A stretch of 64,000 bases of DNA from contig NZ_CP094971.1 in the NCBI RefSeq assembly GCF_022869825.1, positions 1,055,501 through 1,119,500 of the forward strand. The letters run 5' to 3'. Made by a program: the position numbers and the translations under genes. Shown in pieces: positions 27,075-36,289 of the stretch (position 1 is its first letter; each line of letters opens with the position of its first letter). The notes beneath the pieces were generated by a model, which was not told the origin of the DNA, ran no database searches, and worked only from the letters and a program-made list of their open reading frames with translations. Source of the DNA: Clostridium sp. BJN0001 (GTDB lineage Bacteria; Bacillota; Clostridia; Clostridiales; Clostridiaceae).

Positions 27075-28274
27075 ATGCAAAAAATTATATTAGATAACAA
27101 AATAACACTTATTATAAAGCATACAGATTTAAATATATCATCTGTCTGTATAGGATTTGAAGCTGGCGCTGGAGCAGAATATGATGAATCATTATATGGT
27201 TTAGCACATGCTGTGGAACATATGGTTTATAAAGGAACAAAAAATAGAGATGAAAATGAAATAAATGAAAAGCTTACTGATATATTTGGCTTTAACAATG
27301 CAATGACAAATTATCCGTATGTTATTTTTTATGGGACATCACTTACAGAAAATATTGAAGAGGGCATAGAACTTTTATCTGATGTTATACTTAATCCTAC
27401 ATTTAAAGAAGATGGATTTGAGGAAGAAATGAAAGTTATAAAGCAGGAATTAAATGAATGGGATTCTGATTTAGAGCAGTATACTGAAGACAGATTATTC
27501 TTCAATTTGTTTAAGAAAAGAAGAATAAAATACCCTATAATAGGGACAAATAAAAGCCTTCAGAATATAAAAGTTTCAGATTTAATAAAATTTTATGAAA
27601 AATATTATGTTTCAAATAATTGCGTAATAGCAGTTGTATCATCGCTTGAACCTAAAATTATTAAAAAAATTATAGAAAAATATTTTTCTAATATGAAAAA
27701 TGGAGAAATTAAAAATCATTATATAGAGTATGAAGATACAAAAAGTAAAATATTTAAAGATACTAATAATTCTAAAAATACAGAAGTTTTAATTGTATCT
27801 CAGATTAATAAATTAGAAAAAAAAGAATATAAAAATTTAAAAATTTTTGATGAATTTTTTGTTAAAGGGGTTAACTCAGTTCTTTACAATGCTTTAAGAA
27901 CTGAAAATTCACTCGTTTATGATGTTTTATCATCTATAGAATATGATAAATACATAAAGCTTTATAAAATAAGATTTAGTGCGTCTATAGATAATGCTGA
28001 AAAAGGCATAGAGGTTTTTAGAAAAATTATTAATAACTTAGATGATTATAAAAGTAAGTTTAGAGAATCTTTAGAAAAAATAAAGAAGAGTATTCTTCTA
28101 AAAGAGGAACTAAAAAGTGAAACTACTATTTCATCTGCTAAAAAACTTGTTATAGATTATATAATGTTTAAAGGTATGAAAGAAATAGATGAAATGGAAA
28201 TCGAAACTGAAGATATAGTTAATGTAGCTAAAAAAGTTTTATCTAATATTTCTATTGAAATTGCTCAAAAATAA
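27075..28274 (+). CDS. M16 family zinc peptidase
   Basis: 399-aa pitrilysin-type protein made of one active N-terminal half and one C-terminal inactive-type half. The inverted zinc motif HxxEH is present as His45-Glu48-His49 (AHAVEHMVYKGT), and the third ligand Glu is in the EEEMKVIKQELNEWDSD helix. It is therefore probably an active processing peptidase of oligopeptides or signal peptides; the substrate is unknown. AAGGAGATA precedes the ATG. It is 17 bases upstream of the decarboxylase-family gene, so probably co-transcribed. Confidence 0.85.
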   Translation: MQKIILDNKITLIIKHTDLNISSVCIGFEAGAGAEYDESLYGLAHAVEHMVYKGTKNRDENEINEKLTDIFGFNNAMTNYPYVIFYGTSLTENIEEGIELLSDVILNPTFKEDGFEEEMKVIKQELNEWDSDLEQYTEDRLFFNLFKKRRIKYPIIGTNKSLQNIKVSDLIKFYEKYYVSNNCVIAVVSSLEPKIIKKIIEKYFSNMKNGEIKNHYIEYEDTKSKIFKDTNNSKNTEVLIVSQINKLEKKEYKNLKIFDEFFVKGVNSVLYNALRTENSLVYDVLSSIEYDKYIKLYKIRFSASIDNAEKGIEVFRKIINNLDDYKSKFRESLEKIKKSILLKEELKSETTISSAKKLVIDYIMFKGMKEIDEMEIETEDIVNVAKKVLSNISIEIAQK

Positions 28275-28291
28275 TGTTAAGGAGATAAAAA

Positions 28292-29710
28292 ATGAATAAA
28301 AAACTTCCACTTTTGGCTGAAGTGTTAAAATATCATGATGAAAAAAATTTATTATTATCGATGCCTGGAAATAAAGGAGGAAGAGGCTTTTTAATAGATA
28401 AGTATGGAAGAAAATTTGCTGAAAATATGGGATTTATTGATATTACTGAAGTTGATCCGCTTGATAATTTTCAGTGTCCTAAAGGAGTTATAAAAGAAGC
28501 ACAAAATCTTTTAGCAAAAACTTATAATTGCAAAAAAGCATATTTCCTTGTTAATGGAAGTTCATCTGGAAATATGATATCTATTTTTTCAGCATTTAAT
28601 GAAAAAGATCATGTGGCGATTGAAAGAAATTGTCATAAATCTATATATAATGCTTCTATTTTAAGAAAACTCAAAGTAACATATATAGACTGTCAGGTTG
28701 ATAAAGATACAGGAATACCTCTTCCTCCTAATGAAAATCAGATATTTAATGCCTTGAAAAAAGATAAAAAAATAAAAGGCGTAATTTTAACATATCCAAG
28801 TTATTATGGAATTACATATGATATACGATCTGTAATTAAAAAATTAAAAGAAAAAGAAATGAAAGTTATTGTTGATTCTGCACATGGTGCACATTTTGGA
28901 CTTTCAAAAAATCTGCCTGATAATATATCTGATTTGGCAGACTATACAGTTTTAAGTGCTCATAAAACACTTCCTGCACTTACTCAAAGCGCGTATTTAG
29001 CAGTAAATGATTTAAATTCTAATGTAGAATTTTATATAGGAAGTTTTATTTCTACATCACCTTCTTATATTTTAATGTCATCCTTAGATTATGCAAGATA
29101 CTATATGGATACATATGCAAAAAAAGATTATGAAAATCTAATAACTTTGATGAAATATTGGAAAGATAAAATAAATAATGAAACTCATTTTAATATATTA
29201 TCAAAAGATGATCTTAAAATTTATGGAAATTATGATGTTGATTTATCAAGATATGTAGTAGTAACGGAGAAAGGATATTCAGGTCATAAACTTTTGAAAT
29301 ATTTAAGAGAAAAAAAGATTCAGTGTGAGATGAGCTTTGAAAGAGGAGTAGTTTTAATTTTTTCACCATTTAATGATAATAATGATTTTAAAAAAGTATT
29401 TAATGCACTTTTAGAAATTGATATTAATAAAATTAAAGAAAATCATTCTTATTTTGATATGATATATAAAATACATGAAAAAAAATTAGAGCCATATGAA
29501 GTATTTTCATCTGAGAGCGAATTTGTATTTTATAAAAATGCTATAGGAAAAGTATTAAAAGAATCAATAGTACCATATCCCCCAGGGATACCACTTGTAT
29601 GTGCAGGAGAAGTCTTAAATGAAGCAGATATTAATATTATAGATGAATATGTAAATAATAATAAAGATATAATAGGAGTATATGATAAAAAGGTCAATAT
29701 TTTAAAATAA
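28292..29710 (+). CDS. Orn/Lys/Arg decarboxylase-family PLP enzyme
   Basis: 472-aa fold-type I PLP protein of the firmicute (SpeA/YaaO-like) group. Motifs seen: MPGNKGG near the N-terminus, the VNGSSSGN phosphate loop, VDSAHGAHFG (Asp that contacts the PLP ring, and His), and the Schiff-base lysine Lys225 in SAHKTLPALTQSAYL. The C-terminal domain contains VPYPPGIPLVCAGE, typical of the family. It should decarboxylate arginine, lysine or ornithine to a polyamine precursor; the precise substrate is undetermined. It is probably in one operon with the M16 peptidase. Confidence 0.88.
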   Translation: MNKKLPLLAEVLKYHDEKNLLLSMPGNKGGRGFLIDKYGRKFAENMGFIDITEVDPLDNFQCPKGVIKEAQNLLAKTYNCKKAYFLVNGSSSGNMISIFSAFNEKDHVAIERNCHKSIYNASILRKLKVTYIDCQVDKDTGIPLPPNENQIFNALKKDKKIKGVILTYPSYYGITYDIRSVIKKLKEKEMKVIVDSAHGAHFGLSKNLPDNISDLADYTVLSAHKTLPALTQSAYLAVNDLNSNVEFYIGSFISTSPSYILMSSLDYARYYMDTYAKKDYENLITLMKYWKDKINNETHFNILSKDDLKIYGNYDVDLSRYVVVTEKGYSGHKLLKYLREKKIQCEMSFERGVVLIFSPFNDNNDFKKVFNALLEIDINKIKENHSYFDMIYKIHEKKLEPYEVFSSESEFVFYKNAIGKVLKESIVPYPPGIPLVCAGEVLNEADINIIDEYVNNNKDIIGVYDKKVNILK

Positions 29711-29791
29711 AATGTATATAATAAGCAAAATCGTAAATACTACTAATGTTAAAGTTAATAAGTTTAGCTTTGATATACATATTTATGAAAC

Positions 29792-29836
29792 GGAGGTGAA
29801 CTGCTGCTGAGTTAAGTATAGAGCAGCGGAACATTT
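29792..29836 (+). promoter_or_regulatory. hairpin-bridged ribosome-binding region of the zinc-ribbon gene
   Basis: A strong GGAGGTGA (29792-29799) lies 37 bases before the ATG, too far to act directly. Between them, CTGCTGCT (29801-29808) can pair with AGCAGCGG (29822-29829). If folded, only about 8 unpaired bases separate the Shine-Dalgarno from the ATG. Confidence 0.5.
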
Positions 29837-29995
29837 ATGACAGACAAGACAATTACTTGTAGAGATTGTGGAAAAGAATTTATTTTTACTGAAGGAGAAC
29901 AGGAATTTTATAAAGAAAAAGGATTCCAAAATGATCCAGTAAGGTGCCCAGAGTGTAGAAGAAAGAAAAAAGAGAATCATAGAAGAGATTATTAA
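29837..29995 (+). CDS. 52-aa zinc-ribbon protein
   Basis: Small basic protein with two CxxC knuckles: TCRDCGKEF (Cys8, Cys11) and VRCPECRRKKK (Cys37, Cys40). The centre FTEGEQEFYKEKGF is conserved, by memory, in a widespread family of short bacterial zinc-ribbon proteins. The Arg/Lys/His tail (RRKKKENHRRDY) could bind nucleic acid. The close ribosome site is weak (CGGAAC), whereas a strong one lies before an intervening hairpin. Function unknown; cytoplasmic. It stands between the decarboxylase operon and the tRNA-Ala T-box. Confidence 0.85.
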   Translation: MTDKTITCRDCGKEFIFTEGEQEFYKEKGFQNDPVRCPECRRKKKENHRRDY

Positions 29996-30014
29996 TAAAA
30001 TTTTTAAATTATAC

Positions 30015-30044
30015 TTGAATTATATGCACTAATAAGACTATAAT
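30015..30044 (+). promoter_or_regulatory. promoter of the tRNA-Ala T-box transcript
   Basis: TTGAAT (30015-30020) and TATAAT (30039-30044) are spaced by 18 bases. Confidence 0.55.
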
Positions 30045-30087
30045 TAATTATGATTTAAAAAATATTTTAATTATAGATAGTAAAAGA

Positions 30088-30347
30088 TTATGATAAGAAA
30101 TAGTATATTAGGATTAACTTTTAGAGAGCTGAAGGTAGGTGTAATTCAGCAGTGATTCCTAGTAGAAGCAGTCTTTGAATTTTGCTTTTGAAAAATAGAT
30201 TTATTCTAATTAGAAAGCAACGTTTAGCTTACGTTAATGAGTTTATATAATTTATTTTATATTGGTGAGTGAATAATTTTTTATTATTTATTAGGGTGGT
30301 ACCGCGTAGAATGTCCTTCGTCCCTTATTGGGATGAAGGATTTTTTT
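30088..30347 (+). ncRNA. T-box leader with an apparent Ala (GCA) specifier
   Basis: The 5' side GAAATAGTA and the 3' side GTAGAA-GCA-GTCTTTGAA form the specifier loop, closed above by TAGGA/TCCTA pairing. This puts the specifier at 30168-30170 (GCA, alanine). The T-box AGGGTGGTACCGCG is at 30293-30306. The terminator arms are 30314-30324 and 30330-30340, followed by T7. The downstream genes are an Lrp regulator and an aminotransferase rather than alaS, which suggests control of alanine synthesis. Confidence 0.88.
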
Positions 30348-30375
30348 ATATACTTTTATTAAGGAGGTAATAAGT

Positions 30376-30855
30376 ATGAATGAAATATTAGAAATTCTTG
30401 AAAGTAACAGCAGATATTCTGATAAGCAGATAGCCGTTATGACAGGAAAAACAGTAGAAGAAGTAAGAGATGCAATAAAAGATTATGAGGAGAAAAGTAT
30501 TATTGCAGGATATACTACTCTTATAAACTGGGAGAATACAGGTAAAGAAACAGTTACTGCACTAATTGAAGTTAATGTCACTCCTCAAAGAGGTGAAGGA
30601 TTCGATAAAGTAGCAGAAAGAATATATAAATTCTCAGAAGTTAAAGCATGCTATCTTATGTCAGGAGGATTTGATCTTACTGTAATAGTAGAAGGAAAAA
30701 CAATGAGAGAAGTTGCACTTTTTGTATCTGAAAAACTTTCAATGCAGCAGTATGTATTAAGTACATCAACACATTTTGTTCTTAAAAAGTATAAGGATCA
30801 TGGAACAATATTTAAAGAGAAAAAAGTAGACGATAGGGAGGCTATATTTATATGA
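30376..30855 (+). CDS. Lrp/AsnC family transcriptional regulator
   Basis: 159-aa DNA-binding protein. An N-terminal winged HTH (about 1-60: LESNSRYSDKQIAVMTGKTVEEVRDAIKDYE) is followed by the RAM/ASNC effector domain (about 65-145: VTALIEVNVTPQRGEGFDKVAERI...SGGFDLTVIVEG). It is expected to sense an amino acid. It is the first gene after the Ala-type T-box and overlaps the aminotransferase by 4 bases, so the pair is translationally coupled. A role in feedback on alanine or a related amino acid is inferred from this context. Confidence 0.9.
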   Translation: MNEILEILESNSRYSDKQIAVMTGKTVEEVRDAIKDYEEKSIIAGYTTLINWENTGKETVTALIEVNVTPQRGEGFDKVAERIYKFSEVKACYLMSGGFDLTVIVEGKTMREVALFVSEKLSMQQYVLSTSTHFVLKKYKDHGTIFKEKKVDDREAIFI

Positions 30856-32036
30856 TACTTGAAAATATGATACTTAAAAACGTAAAAAATATGCCGCCAT
30901 CAGGTATAAGAAAGTATTTTGATATGATAAATGAAATGGATGATGTAATATCTTTAGGAGTTGGAGAACCTGATTTTGTAACACCGTGGAATGTAAGAGA
31001 AGCTGGCATTTATTCTCTTGAAGAAGGACACACTCATTATTCATCTAATGCAGGTTTTGTTGAACTTAGAAATGAAATAGCAAAATATTTATATAGAAGA
31101 TTTAATTTAAGTTATAACCCTCTTAGCGAAATAATAGTTACAGTTGGAGGAAGTGAAGGAATAGATCTTGCTCTAAGGGCTATTGCAGGTCCTGGAGATG
31201 AAGTTATAATTCCTGAACCAAGCTTTGTTGCATATAAAGGAATTACAACATTTATAGGTGCAAAACCAGTTACTATTGAACTTAAGGAAAAGGATAATTT
31301 TAAGCTCACAAAAGAGAGTCTTTTAAAGGCAATAACTCCAAAGACTAAAGTTGTTATAATACCATTTCCAAATAATCCAACTGGTGCTGTAATGACAAAA
31401 GACGATTTAAGAGAGATAGTAGATGTTCTAAAAGATAAAGATATTATAGTAATATCAGATGAAATTTATGCAGAGCTTTGCTATGAAGACAAGCATGTAT
31501 CAATTGCATCTTTCCCAGAAATGAAAGATAAGACTCTTGTTATTAATGGTTTTTCAAAATCGTATGCTATGACAGGATGGAGACTTGGATATCTTTGTGG
31601 AAATGAGATACTTTTAAAACAAATGAAAAAGATACATCAGTATGCTATAATGTGTTCTCCAACAATTGCTCAGTATGCAGCAATAGAAGCATTAAAACAT
31701 GGAGACGATAGTGTAAACAGTATGGTAAAAGAGTATAATAGAAGAAGAAGAGTATTAATTGATGGATTTAGAAAAGCTGGCTTAAGCTGCTTTGAACCTC
31801 ATGGAGCATTTTATGTTTTTCCATGTATTAAAAGTACACATATGTCATCTGAAGAATTTTGTGAGCAGCTTCTTATTAATGAAAAAGTACTTACAGTTCC
31901 AGGAAATGCTTTTGGAGACTGTGGAGAAGGATATATAAGAGCATGTTATGCATCATCTATGGAAAATATACTTGAGGCAGTAAAGAGGATTAAGCGTTTT
32001 ACTGAAAAAGTTAAAAAAGATAAAAATCTCAAATAG
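30852..32036 (+). CDS. class I/II aminotransferase (candidate alanine transaminase)
   Basis: 394-aa cytoplasmic fold-type I PLP enzyme. The substrate/PLP region [15 protein letters not shown], the PNNPTGAVM motif, [10 protein letters not shown] and the PLP lysine Lys236 in [14 protein letters not shown] are all typical of the aspartate/alanine transaminase subgroup. GGGAGG lies 10 bases before the ATG. The apparent tRNA-Ala T-box upstream suggests that alanine is its product, but family members also use aspartate or aromatic amino acids. Only 26 bases, with no terminator, separate it from the nucleoside-salvage genes. Confidence 0.85.
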   Translation: MILENMILKNVKNMPPSGIRKYFDMINEMDDVISLGVGEPDFVTPWNVREAGIYSLEEGHTHYSSNAGFVELRNEIAKYLYRRFNLSYNPLSEIIVTVGGSEGIDLALRAIAGPGDEVIIPEPSFVAYKGITTFIGAKPVTIELKEKDNFKLTKESLLKAITPKTKVVIIPFPNNPTGAVMTKDDLREIVDVLKDKDIIVISDEIYAELCYEDKHVSIASFPEMKDKTLVINGFSKSYAMTGWRLGYLCGNEILLKQMKKIHQYAIMCSPTIAQYAAIEALKHGDDSVNSMVKEYNRRRRVLIDGFRKAGLSCFEPHGAFYVFPCIKSTHMSSEEFCEQLLINEKVLTVPGNAFGDCGEGYIRACYASSMENILEAVKRIKRFTEKVKKDKNLK

Positions 32037-32062
32037 ACTTTTATAAAAAGGAAGTAGATATT

Positions 32063-33367
32063 ATGAGAATGGTTGATATTATAAATAAAAAGAAACGAGC
32101 AGAAACTTTATCTACAGATGAAATAAATTTCTTTACTCAAAATTATAATAAAGGGAAAATACCAGATTATCAAGTATCCGCTCTTATGATGGCTATTGTT
32201 TTTCAGAAAATGAATATAAAGGAAACCTCAGATCTTACTATGGCTATGGTAAAGTCTGGGGATGTACTTGATTTATCATCGATAGATGGAATAAAAGTAG
32301 ATAAACATAGTACAGGTGGAGTTGGAGATAAAACTACATTAGTTTTAGCACCACTTGTTGCAGCAGCAAAAGTTCATATAGCAAAAATGTCAGGAAGAGG
32401 GCTTGGACATACAGGAGGTACAATAGATAAGCTGAATTCATTTAAAGGTTTTTCAACTGATATAAGTGAAGAAGAATTCATTGATAATGTAAAAAAGCAT
32501 TATATTTCTATAATGAGTCCTACAAAAGATATTGCACCTGCTGATAAAAAGCTTTATGCACTTAGAGATGTTACAGGAACTGTAGAAAATGTTTCTCTTA
32601 TAGCATCAAGTATAATGAGCAAGAAAATAGCATCAGGAGCAGATAAGATAGTACTTGATGTAAAAACTGGAAGTGGAGCATTTATGAAAGATTATGATGA
32701 TGCTTTAGTTCTTGCAGAAACTATGGTTAATATAGGAAAACAGATTAATAGAGAAGTGGTAGCTGTTATTTCAGATATGGATCAGCCTCTTGGATATGCT
32801 ATAGGAAATGTTCTTGAAGTTAAAGAAGCAGTAGAAACATTAAAAGGTAATGGTCCAGAAGATCTTTTAAAGCTATGCCTTACTCTTGGAAGTAATATGC
32901 TTGTTTTAGCAGGAAAATCAAAAAATACTGATGAGGCAGAAATGCTTCTTAAAAAGCTTATAGAAAACGGTGAAGCGTTTAAAAAGTTTAAGGAATTTAT
33001 ATCTATTCAAGGAGGAAATCCAATTGACGCAGATAATTTAGAAAATCTACCAAAGACTAAATATATTTATGAAGTTAAATCTAAAATTTCAGGATATGTA
33101 AATAGAATAGATTCTTATAAGATAGGAATAGCTTCTATGGTTTTAGGTGCAGGAAGAGCATCTAAGGATGATGATATAGATTTAAGCGTTGGAATAGTAT
33201 TAAATAAAAAGAGAAATGATAAAGTAGATAATGATGAAACATTATGTTATATATATAGTAATGATGAGGAAAAAACTCATGAAGTAGAGAGATTAATAAT
33301 AGAAAGTTTTGCTATAGAAGATAAAAAGACAGATGATGTTCCATTAATTTATAAAGTTATAAAATAA
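32063..33367 (+). CDS. pdp: pyrimidine-nucleoside phosphorylase
   Basis: Cleaves uridine, thymidine or deoxyuridine with phosphate to base and (deoxy)ribose-1-phosphate. 434 aa, normal for the firmicute Pdp/DeoA family. The signature [22 protein letters not shown] and the glycosyl-transferase family 3 layout (small helical N-domain, large alpha/beta domain, C-terminal domain with [10 protein letters not shown]) are clear. It leads the run pdp-deoB-cdd-deoD; its product feeds DeoB. Confidence 0.95.
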   Translation: MRMVDIINKKKRAETLSTDEINFFTQNYNKGKIPDYQVSALMMAIVFQKMNIKETSDLTMAMVKSGDVLDLSSIDGIKVDKHSTGGVGDKTTLVLAPLVAAAKVHIAKMSGRGLGHTGGTIDKLNSFKGFSTDISEEEFIDNVKKHYISIMSPTKDIAPADKKLYALRDVTGTVENVSLIASSIMSKKIASGADKIVLDVKTGSGAFMKDYDDALVLAETMVNIGKQINREVVAVISDMDQPLGYAIGNVLEVKEAVETLKGNGPEDLLKLCLTLGSNMLVLAGKSKNTDEAEMLLKKLIENGEAFKKFKEFISIQGGNPIDADNLENLPKTKYIYEVKSKISGYVNRIDSYKIGIASMVLGAGRASKDDDIDLSVGIVLNKKRNDKVDNDETLCYIYSNDEEKTHEVERLIIESFAIEDKKTDDVPLIYKVIK

Positions 33368-33380
33368 GGAGGTCTTTTTT

Positions 33381-34556
33381 ATGATTAGCAGAGTAATTTG
33401 GATTGTACTAGATAGTGTAGGAATAGGCGCTATGGATGATGCATGTATGTATGGAGATGAAAATTCAGATACAATAGGAAATATTTCAAAAAAACTTGGA
33501 GGACTTAATATTCCTAATATGGTGAAAATAGGACTTGGAAATATTGATGGAATTCATGGATTAAAAAAGTGTGACAATCCTATAGGAGTTTTTGGAAAAC
33601 TAAAAGAAAAATCTATAGGAAAGGATACAGTTACAGGACATTTTGAAATGTCTGGAATAGTATCTGAGGTTCCTTTTAAGACTTATCCAAATGGATTTAA
33701 AAAAGAAATAATTGAAAAGTTTGAAAAAGAGACAGGAAGAAAAGTACTTGGAAATAAACCTGCTTCTGGAACAGCTATATTAGATGAACTTGGTGAAGAG
33801 TCAATAAAAACAGGAAGTGTTATAGTATATACATCTGCAGATAGTGTATTTCAAATTGCAGCTAATGAGGATGTTGTTCCGTTAGATGAACTTTACAAAA
33901 TATGCAAATTCACAAGAAAGATGATGACAGGAGAAAACCTTGTTGCAAGAGTTATAGCAAGACCTTTTATCGGAAATAAATCTGGCCATTTTACAAGAAC
34001 TCCAAATAGACGAGATTTTGCAATAAAACCACCTTATGACACTATTTTGGATAAAGCTAAAAATAAAGGTCTTGATGTAATTGCTGTAGGGAAAATAGAA
34101 GATATTTTTTCAAAAAAAGGTATAACTGAGGCTGTTCATACTATAGACAATATGGATGGAGTAGATAAGACAATTGAATTTATGAAAAAAGATAATAAAG
34201 GAATTATATATACAAATTTAGTTGATTTTGATATGAAGTGGGGACATAGAAATAATTATAAAGCATATGGAAAAGGTCTTGAAGATTTTGATTTAAGACT
34301 TAAAGAAATAATGTCTTCAATGAGAGATGATGATATTTTATTTATAACAGCAGACCATGGATGCGATCCTACAACTGAAGGAACAGATCATTCAAGAGAA
34401 TATGTTCCATTTATTGGATATGGAAAAGAATTAAAAGAAAATGTAAACTTGCATGTAAGAGATACATTTGCAGATATAGGTCAGACAATAGCAGAAGTTT
34501 TAAATACAGAAAAAATAAAGAATGGAACTGGATTTTATAAGGAAATTAAGAGGTAG
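33381..34556 (+). CDS. deoB: phosphopentomutase
   Basis: Di-manganese enzyme that converts (deoxy)ribose-1-phosphate to the 5-phosphate, linking nucleoside breakdown to central carbon flow. 391 aa. The metal-site start VWIVLDSVGIGAMDDA, the phosphorylated-Thr region GKDTVTGHFEMSG, the second metal cluster TADHGCDPTTEGTDHSREYVP and NLVDFDMKWGHR are all intact. AAGGAGGT precedes the ATG. It lies 13 bases after pdp and 3 bases before cdd. Confidence 0.97.
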   Translation: MISRVIWIVLDSVGIGAMDDACMYGDENSDTIGNISKKLGGLNIPNMVKIGLGNIDGIHGLKKCDNPIGVFGKLKEKSIGKDTVTGHFEMSGIVSEVPFKTYPNGFKKEIIEKFEKETGRKVLGNKPASGTAILDELGEESIKTGSVIVYTSADSVFQIAANEDVVPLDELYKICKFTRKMMTGENLVARVIARPFIGNKSGHFTRTPNRRDFAIKPPYDTILDKAKNKGLDVIAVGKIEDIFSKKGITEAVHTIDNMDGVDKTIEFMKKDNKGIIYTNLVDFDMKWGHRNNYKAYGKGLEDFDLRLKEIMSSMRDDDILFITADHGCDPTTEGTDHSREYVPFIGYGKELKENVNLHVRDTFADIGQTIAEVLNTEKIKNGTGFYKEIKR

Positions 34557-34559
34557 AAA

Positions 34560-34964
34560 ATGATAGATTATAAAGAACTTATAAAAACAGCTTTATTTTA
34601 TAGAAATAATTCATATTCTCCATATTCACATTTCAAAGTTGGAGCTGCACTAATTACAAAATCTTCAAAAATTTTTGGTGGATGTAATATAGAAAATGCT
34701 TCGTATGGAGCTACAAACTGTGCAGAGAGAACGGCTTTATTTAAAGCTGTATCAGAAGGAGAAAAAGAAATAGAAGCACTTGCGATTGTGGGAAGCAGAA
34801 CTGATTATACATTCCCATGTGGAATATGTAGGCAGGTACTAGCAGAATTTTTTAAAAGTGATACAAAGATAATAATTGCAAAAAATGAAGATGATTATAT
34901 AGTTAAAAATTTTCGTGACATACTTCCAGATTCATTTGATAAAAAAGATATAGATAAAGGGTAA
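34560..34964 (+). CDS. cdd: cytidine deaminase
   Basis: Zinc enzyme that converts cytidine/deoxycytidine to uridine/deoxyuridine, the substrates of Pdp. 134 aa, the tetrameric short form. The zinc motifs are NCAERTALF (Cys plus catalytic Glu) and PCGICRQVL (two Cys). N-terminal YSPYSHFKVGAAL is family-diagnostic. Its ribosome site (GAGG) lies just ahead of the deoB stop codon. Confidence 0.96.
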   Translation: MIDYKELIKTALFYRNNSYSPYSHFKVGAALITKSSKIFGGCNIENASYGATNCAERTALFKAVSEGEKEIEALAIVGSRTDYTFPCGICRQVLAEFFKSDTKIIIAKNEDDYIVKNFRDILPDSFDKKDIDKG

Positions 34965-34976
34965 GGAGTGATATAT

Positions 34977-35684
34977 ATGAGTACACATATTGAAGCTAAA
35001 AAAGGTGAGATAGAGGAAAAAGTAATACTTCCTGGAGATCCTATGAGAGCAAAATTTATTGCAGAAAATTTTTTGACAGATGTTCATTGTTATAACAAAG
35101 TCAGAGGAATGTACGGATTTACAGGTAAATATAAAAATGTTCCAATATCAATTCAGGGAACAGGAATGGGTATTCCATCAATTTCTATATATGTAAATGA
35201 ACTTATAGCAGAATATGGAGTTAAGAATCTTATAAGAGTTGGAACATGCGGAGGATATAGTAATAAAGTAAAGATAAAAGATCTTATTATAGCTATGTCA
35301 GCATGTACAGACTCTAATATAAATATTACACGATTTGCGGGTAGAACATTTGCCCCAACAGCAAGTTTTAAACTTCTAAAACCTGCATATGAAATTGCAC
35401 AAAAAAAAGGTTTTGATCCTAAAGTTGGACCTATATTTACTTCAGATACTTTTTATAATGATACAGATGATTCTTGGAAAATATGGGCTAAATTTGGCTG
35501 CCTTGGTGTGGAAATGGAAACAGCAGGATTATATACTCTTGCTGCAAAATATGGTGTAAATGCATTATCTCTTCTTACAGTAAGTGATCATTTTATTACT
35601 AAAGAAGAAACTTCATCACAAGAACGAGAAAAGACATTTACGTCTATGATTGAAACAGCATTAGAAACAATGATTAATATTTAA
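34977..35684 (+). CDS. deoD: purine-nucleoside phosphorylase, DeoD type
   Basis: Hexameric-type PNP that releases purine bases from (deoxy)nucleosides. 235 aa. [36 protein letters not shown] (phosphate/base pocket) and VEMETAGLY (ribose-binding Glu) are seen; the catalytic Asp is in TVSDH. A GTG at 34968 opens the frame earlier, but it is part of the AAGGAGTG ribosome site, so the ATG at 34977 is used. It is in the nucleoside-salvage run. Confidence 0.96.
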   Translation: MSTHIEAKKGEIEEKVILPGDPMRAKFIAENFLTDVHCYNKVRGMYGFTGKYKNVPISIQGTGMGIPSISIYVNELIAEYGVKNLIRVGTCGGYSNKVKIKDLIIAMSACTDSNINITRFAGRTFAPTASFKLLKPAYEIAQKKGFDPKVGPIFTSDTFYNDTDDSWKIWAKFGCLGVEMETAGLYTLAAKYGVNALSLLTVSDHFITKEETSSQEREKTFTSMIETALETMINI

Positions 35685-35702
35685 AAATGGAGCGAAAATA
35701 AT

Positions 35703-36188
35703 ATGTTAATTGCAGTAGTAAGTGACACACATAGAAATCAAAATTATATAAATAAAGCAAAAGAGATAATAATTAAAAAGAATACAGATATACTAATACA
35801 TTTGGGAGACAATATCGAAGATTTTAATATAATGAATAATGGTTTTAAAGGAGAGGGATATTGCGTTTCTGGAAATTGTGATTTTTCATCTATATATCCT
35901 AAAGAAGATGTACTTGAAATAAATGGTAAAAAGATATTCTTTACTCATGGAGATATTTACGGAGTAAAAAGAGGACTTGATAGTATTTATATTAAAGCAA
36001 AATCTATAAAAGCTGATATTGTGCTTTTTGGTCATACACATGAACCACTAAAAAAAGAGATTAATAATATTTTATTATTGAATCCGGGAAGTATATCACT
36101 TCCAAAATCAATTGAAAGATATATCATATTTTTGAATATTTCTGAGGATGGGAATATAGAAACTGTTTTTAACAGAGTAAAATTGTAG
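35703..36188 (+). CDS. YfcE/MJ0936-type metallophosphoesterase
   Basis: 161-aa phosphodiesterase of the calcineurin-like superfamily. Metal ligands are seen in order: SDTHRN, HLGDNIED, GNCD, FTHGD and FGHTH. It is expected to hydrolyse phosphodiesters; the physiological substrate of the family is not settled. It ends the run, 18 bases after deoD, and no clear terminator follows, only about 100 AT-rich bases before the HD-GYP gene. Confidence 0.9.
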   Translation: MLIAVVSDTHRNQNYINKAKEIIIKKNTDILIHLGDNIEDFNIMNNGFKGEGYCVSGNCDFSSIYPKEDVLEINGKKIFFTHGDIYGVKRGLDSIYIKAKSIKADIVLFGHTHEPLKKEINNILLLNPGSISLPKSIERYIIFLNISEDGNIETVFNRVKL

Positions 36189-36289
36189 AAATATTGGGAA
36201 AATAGTTATAAACTTTCTAAAAATGTGATAATATATAGTCATATGGTATTATATATGTGATGAATTTATGAATGAAAGGTGGTTTATAA

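Noticed and set aside
29796..29810. Mini-frame GTG-AAC-TGC-TGC-TGA as a leader peptide
   Set aside because: Its GTG overlaps the GGAGG itself, so it has no usable ribosome site.
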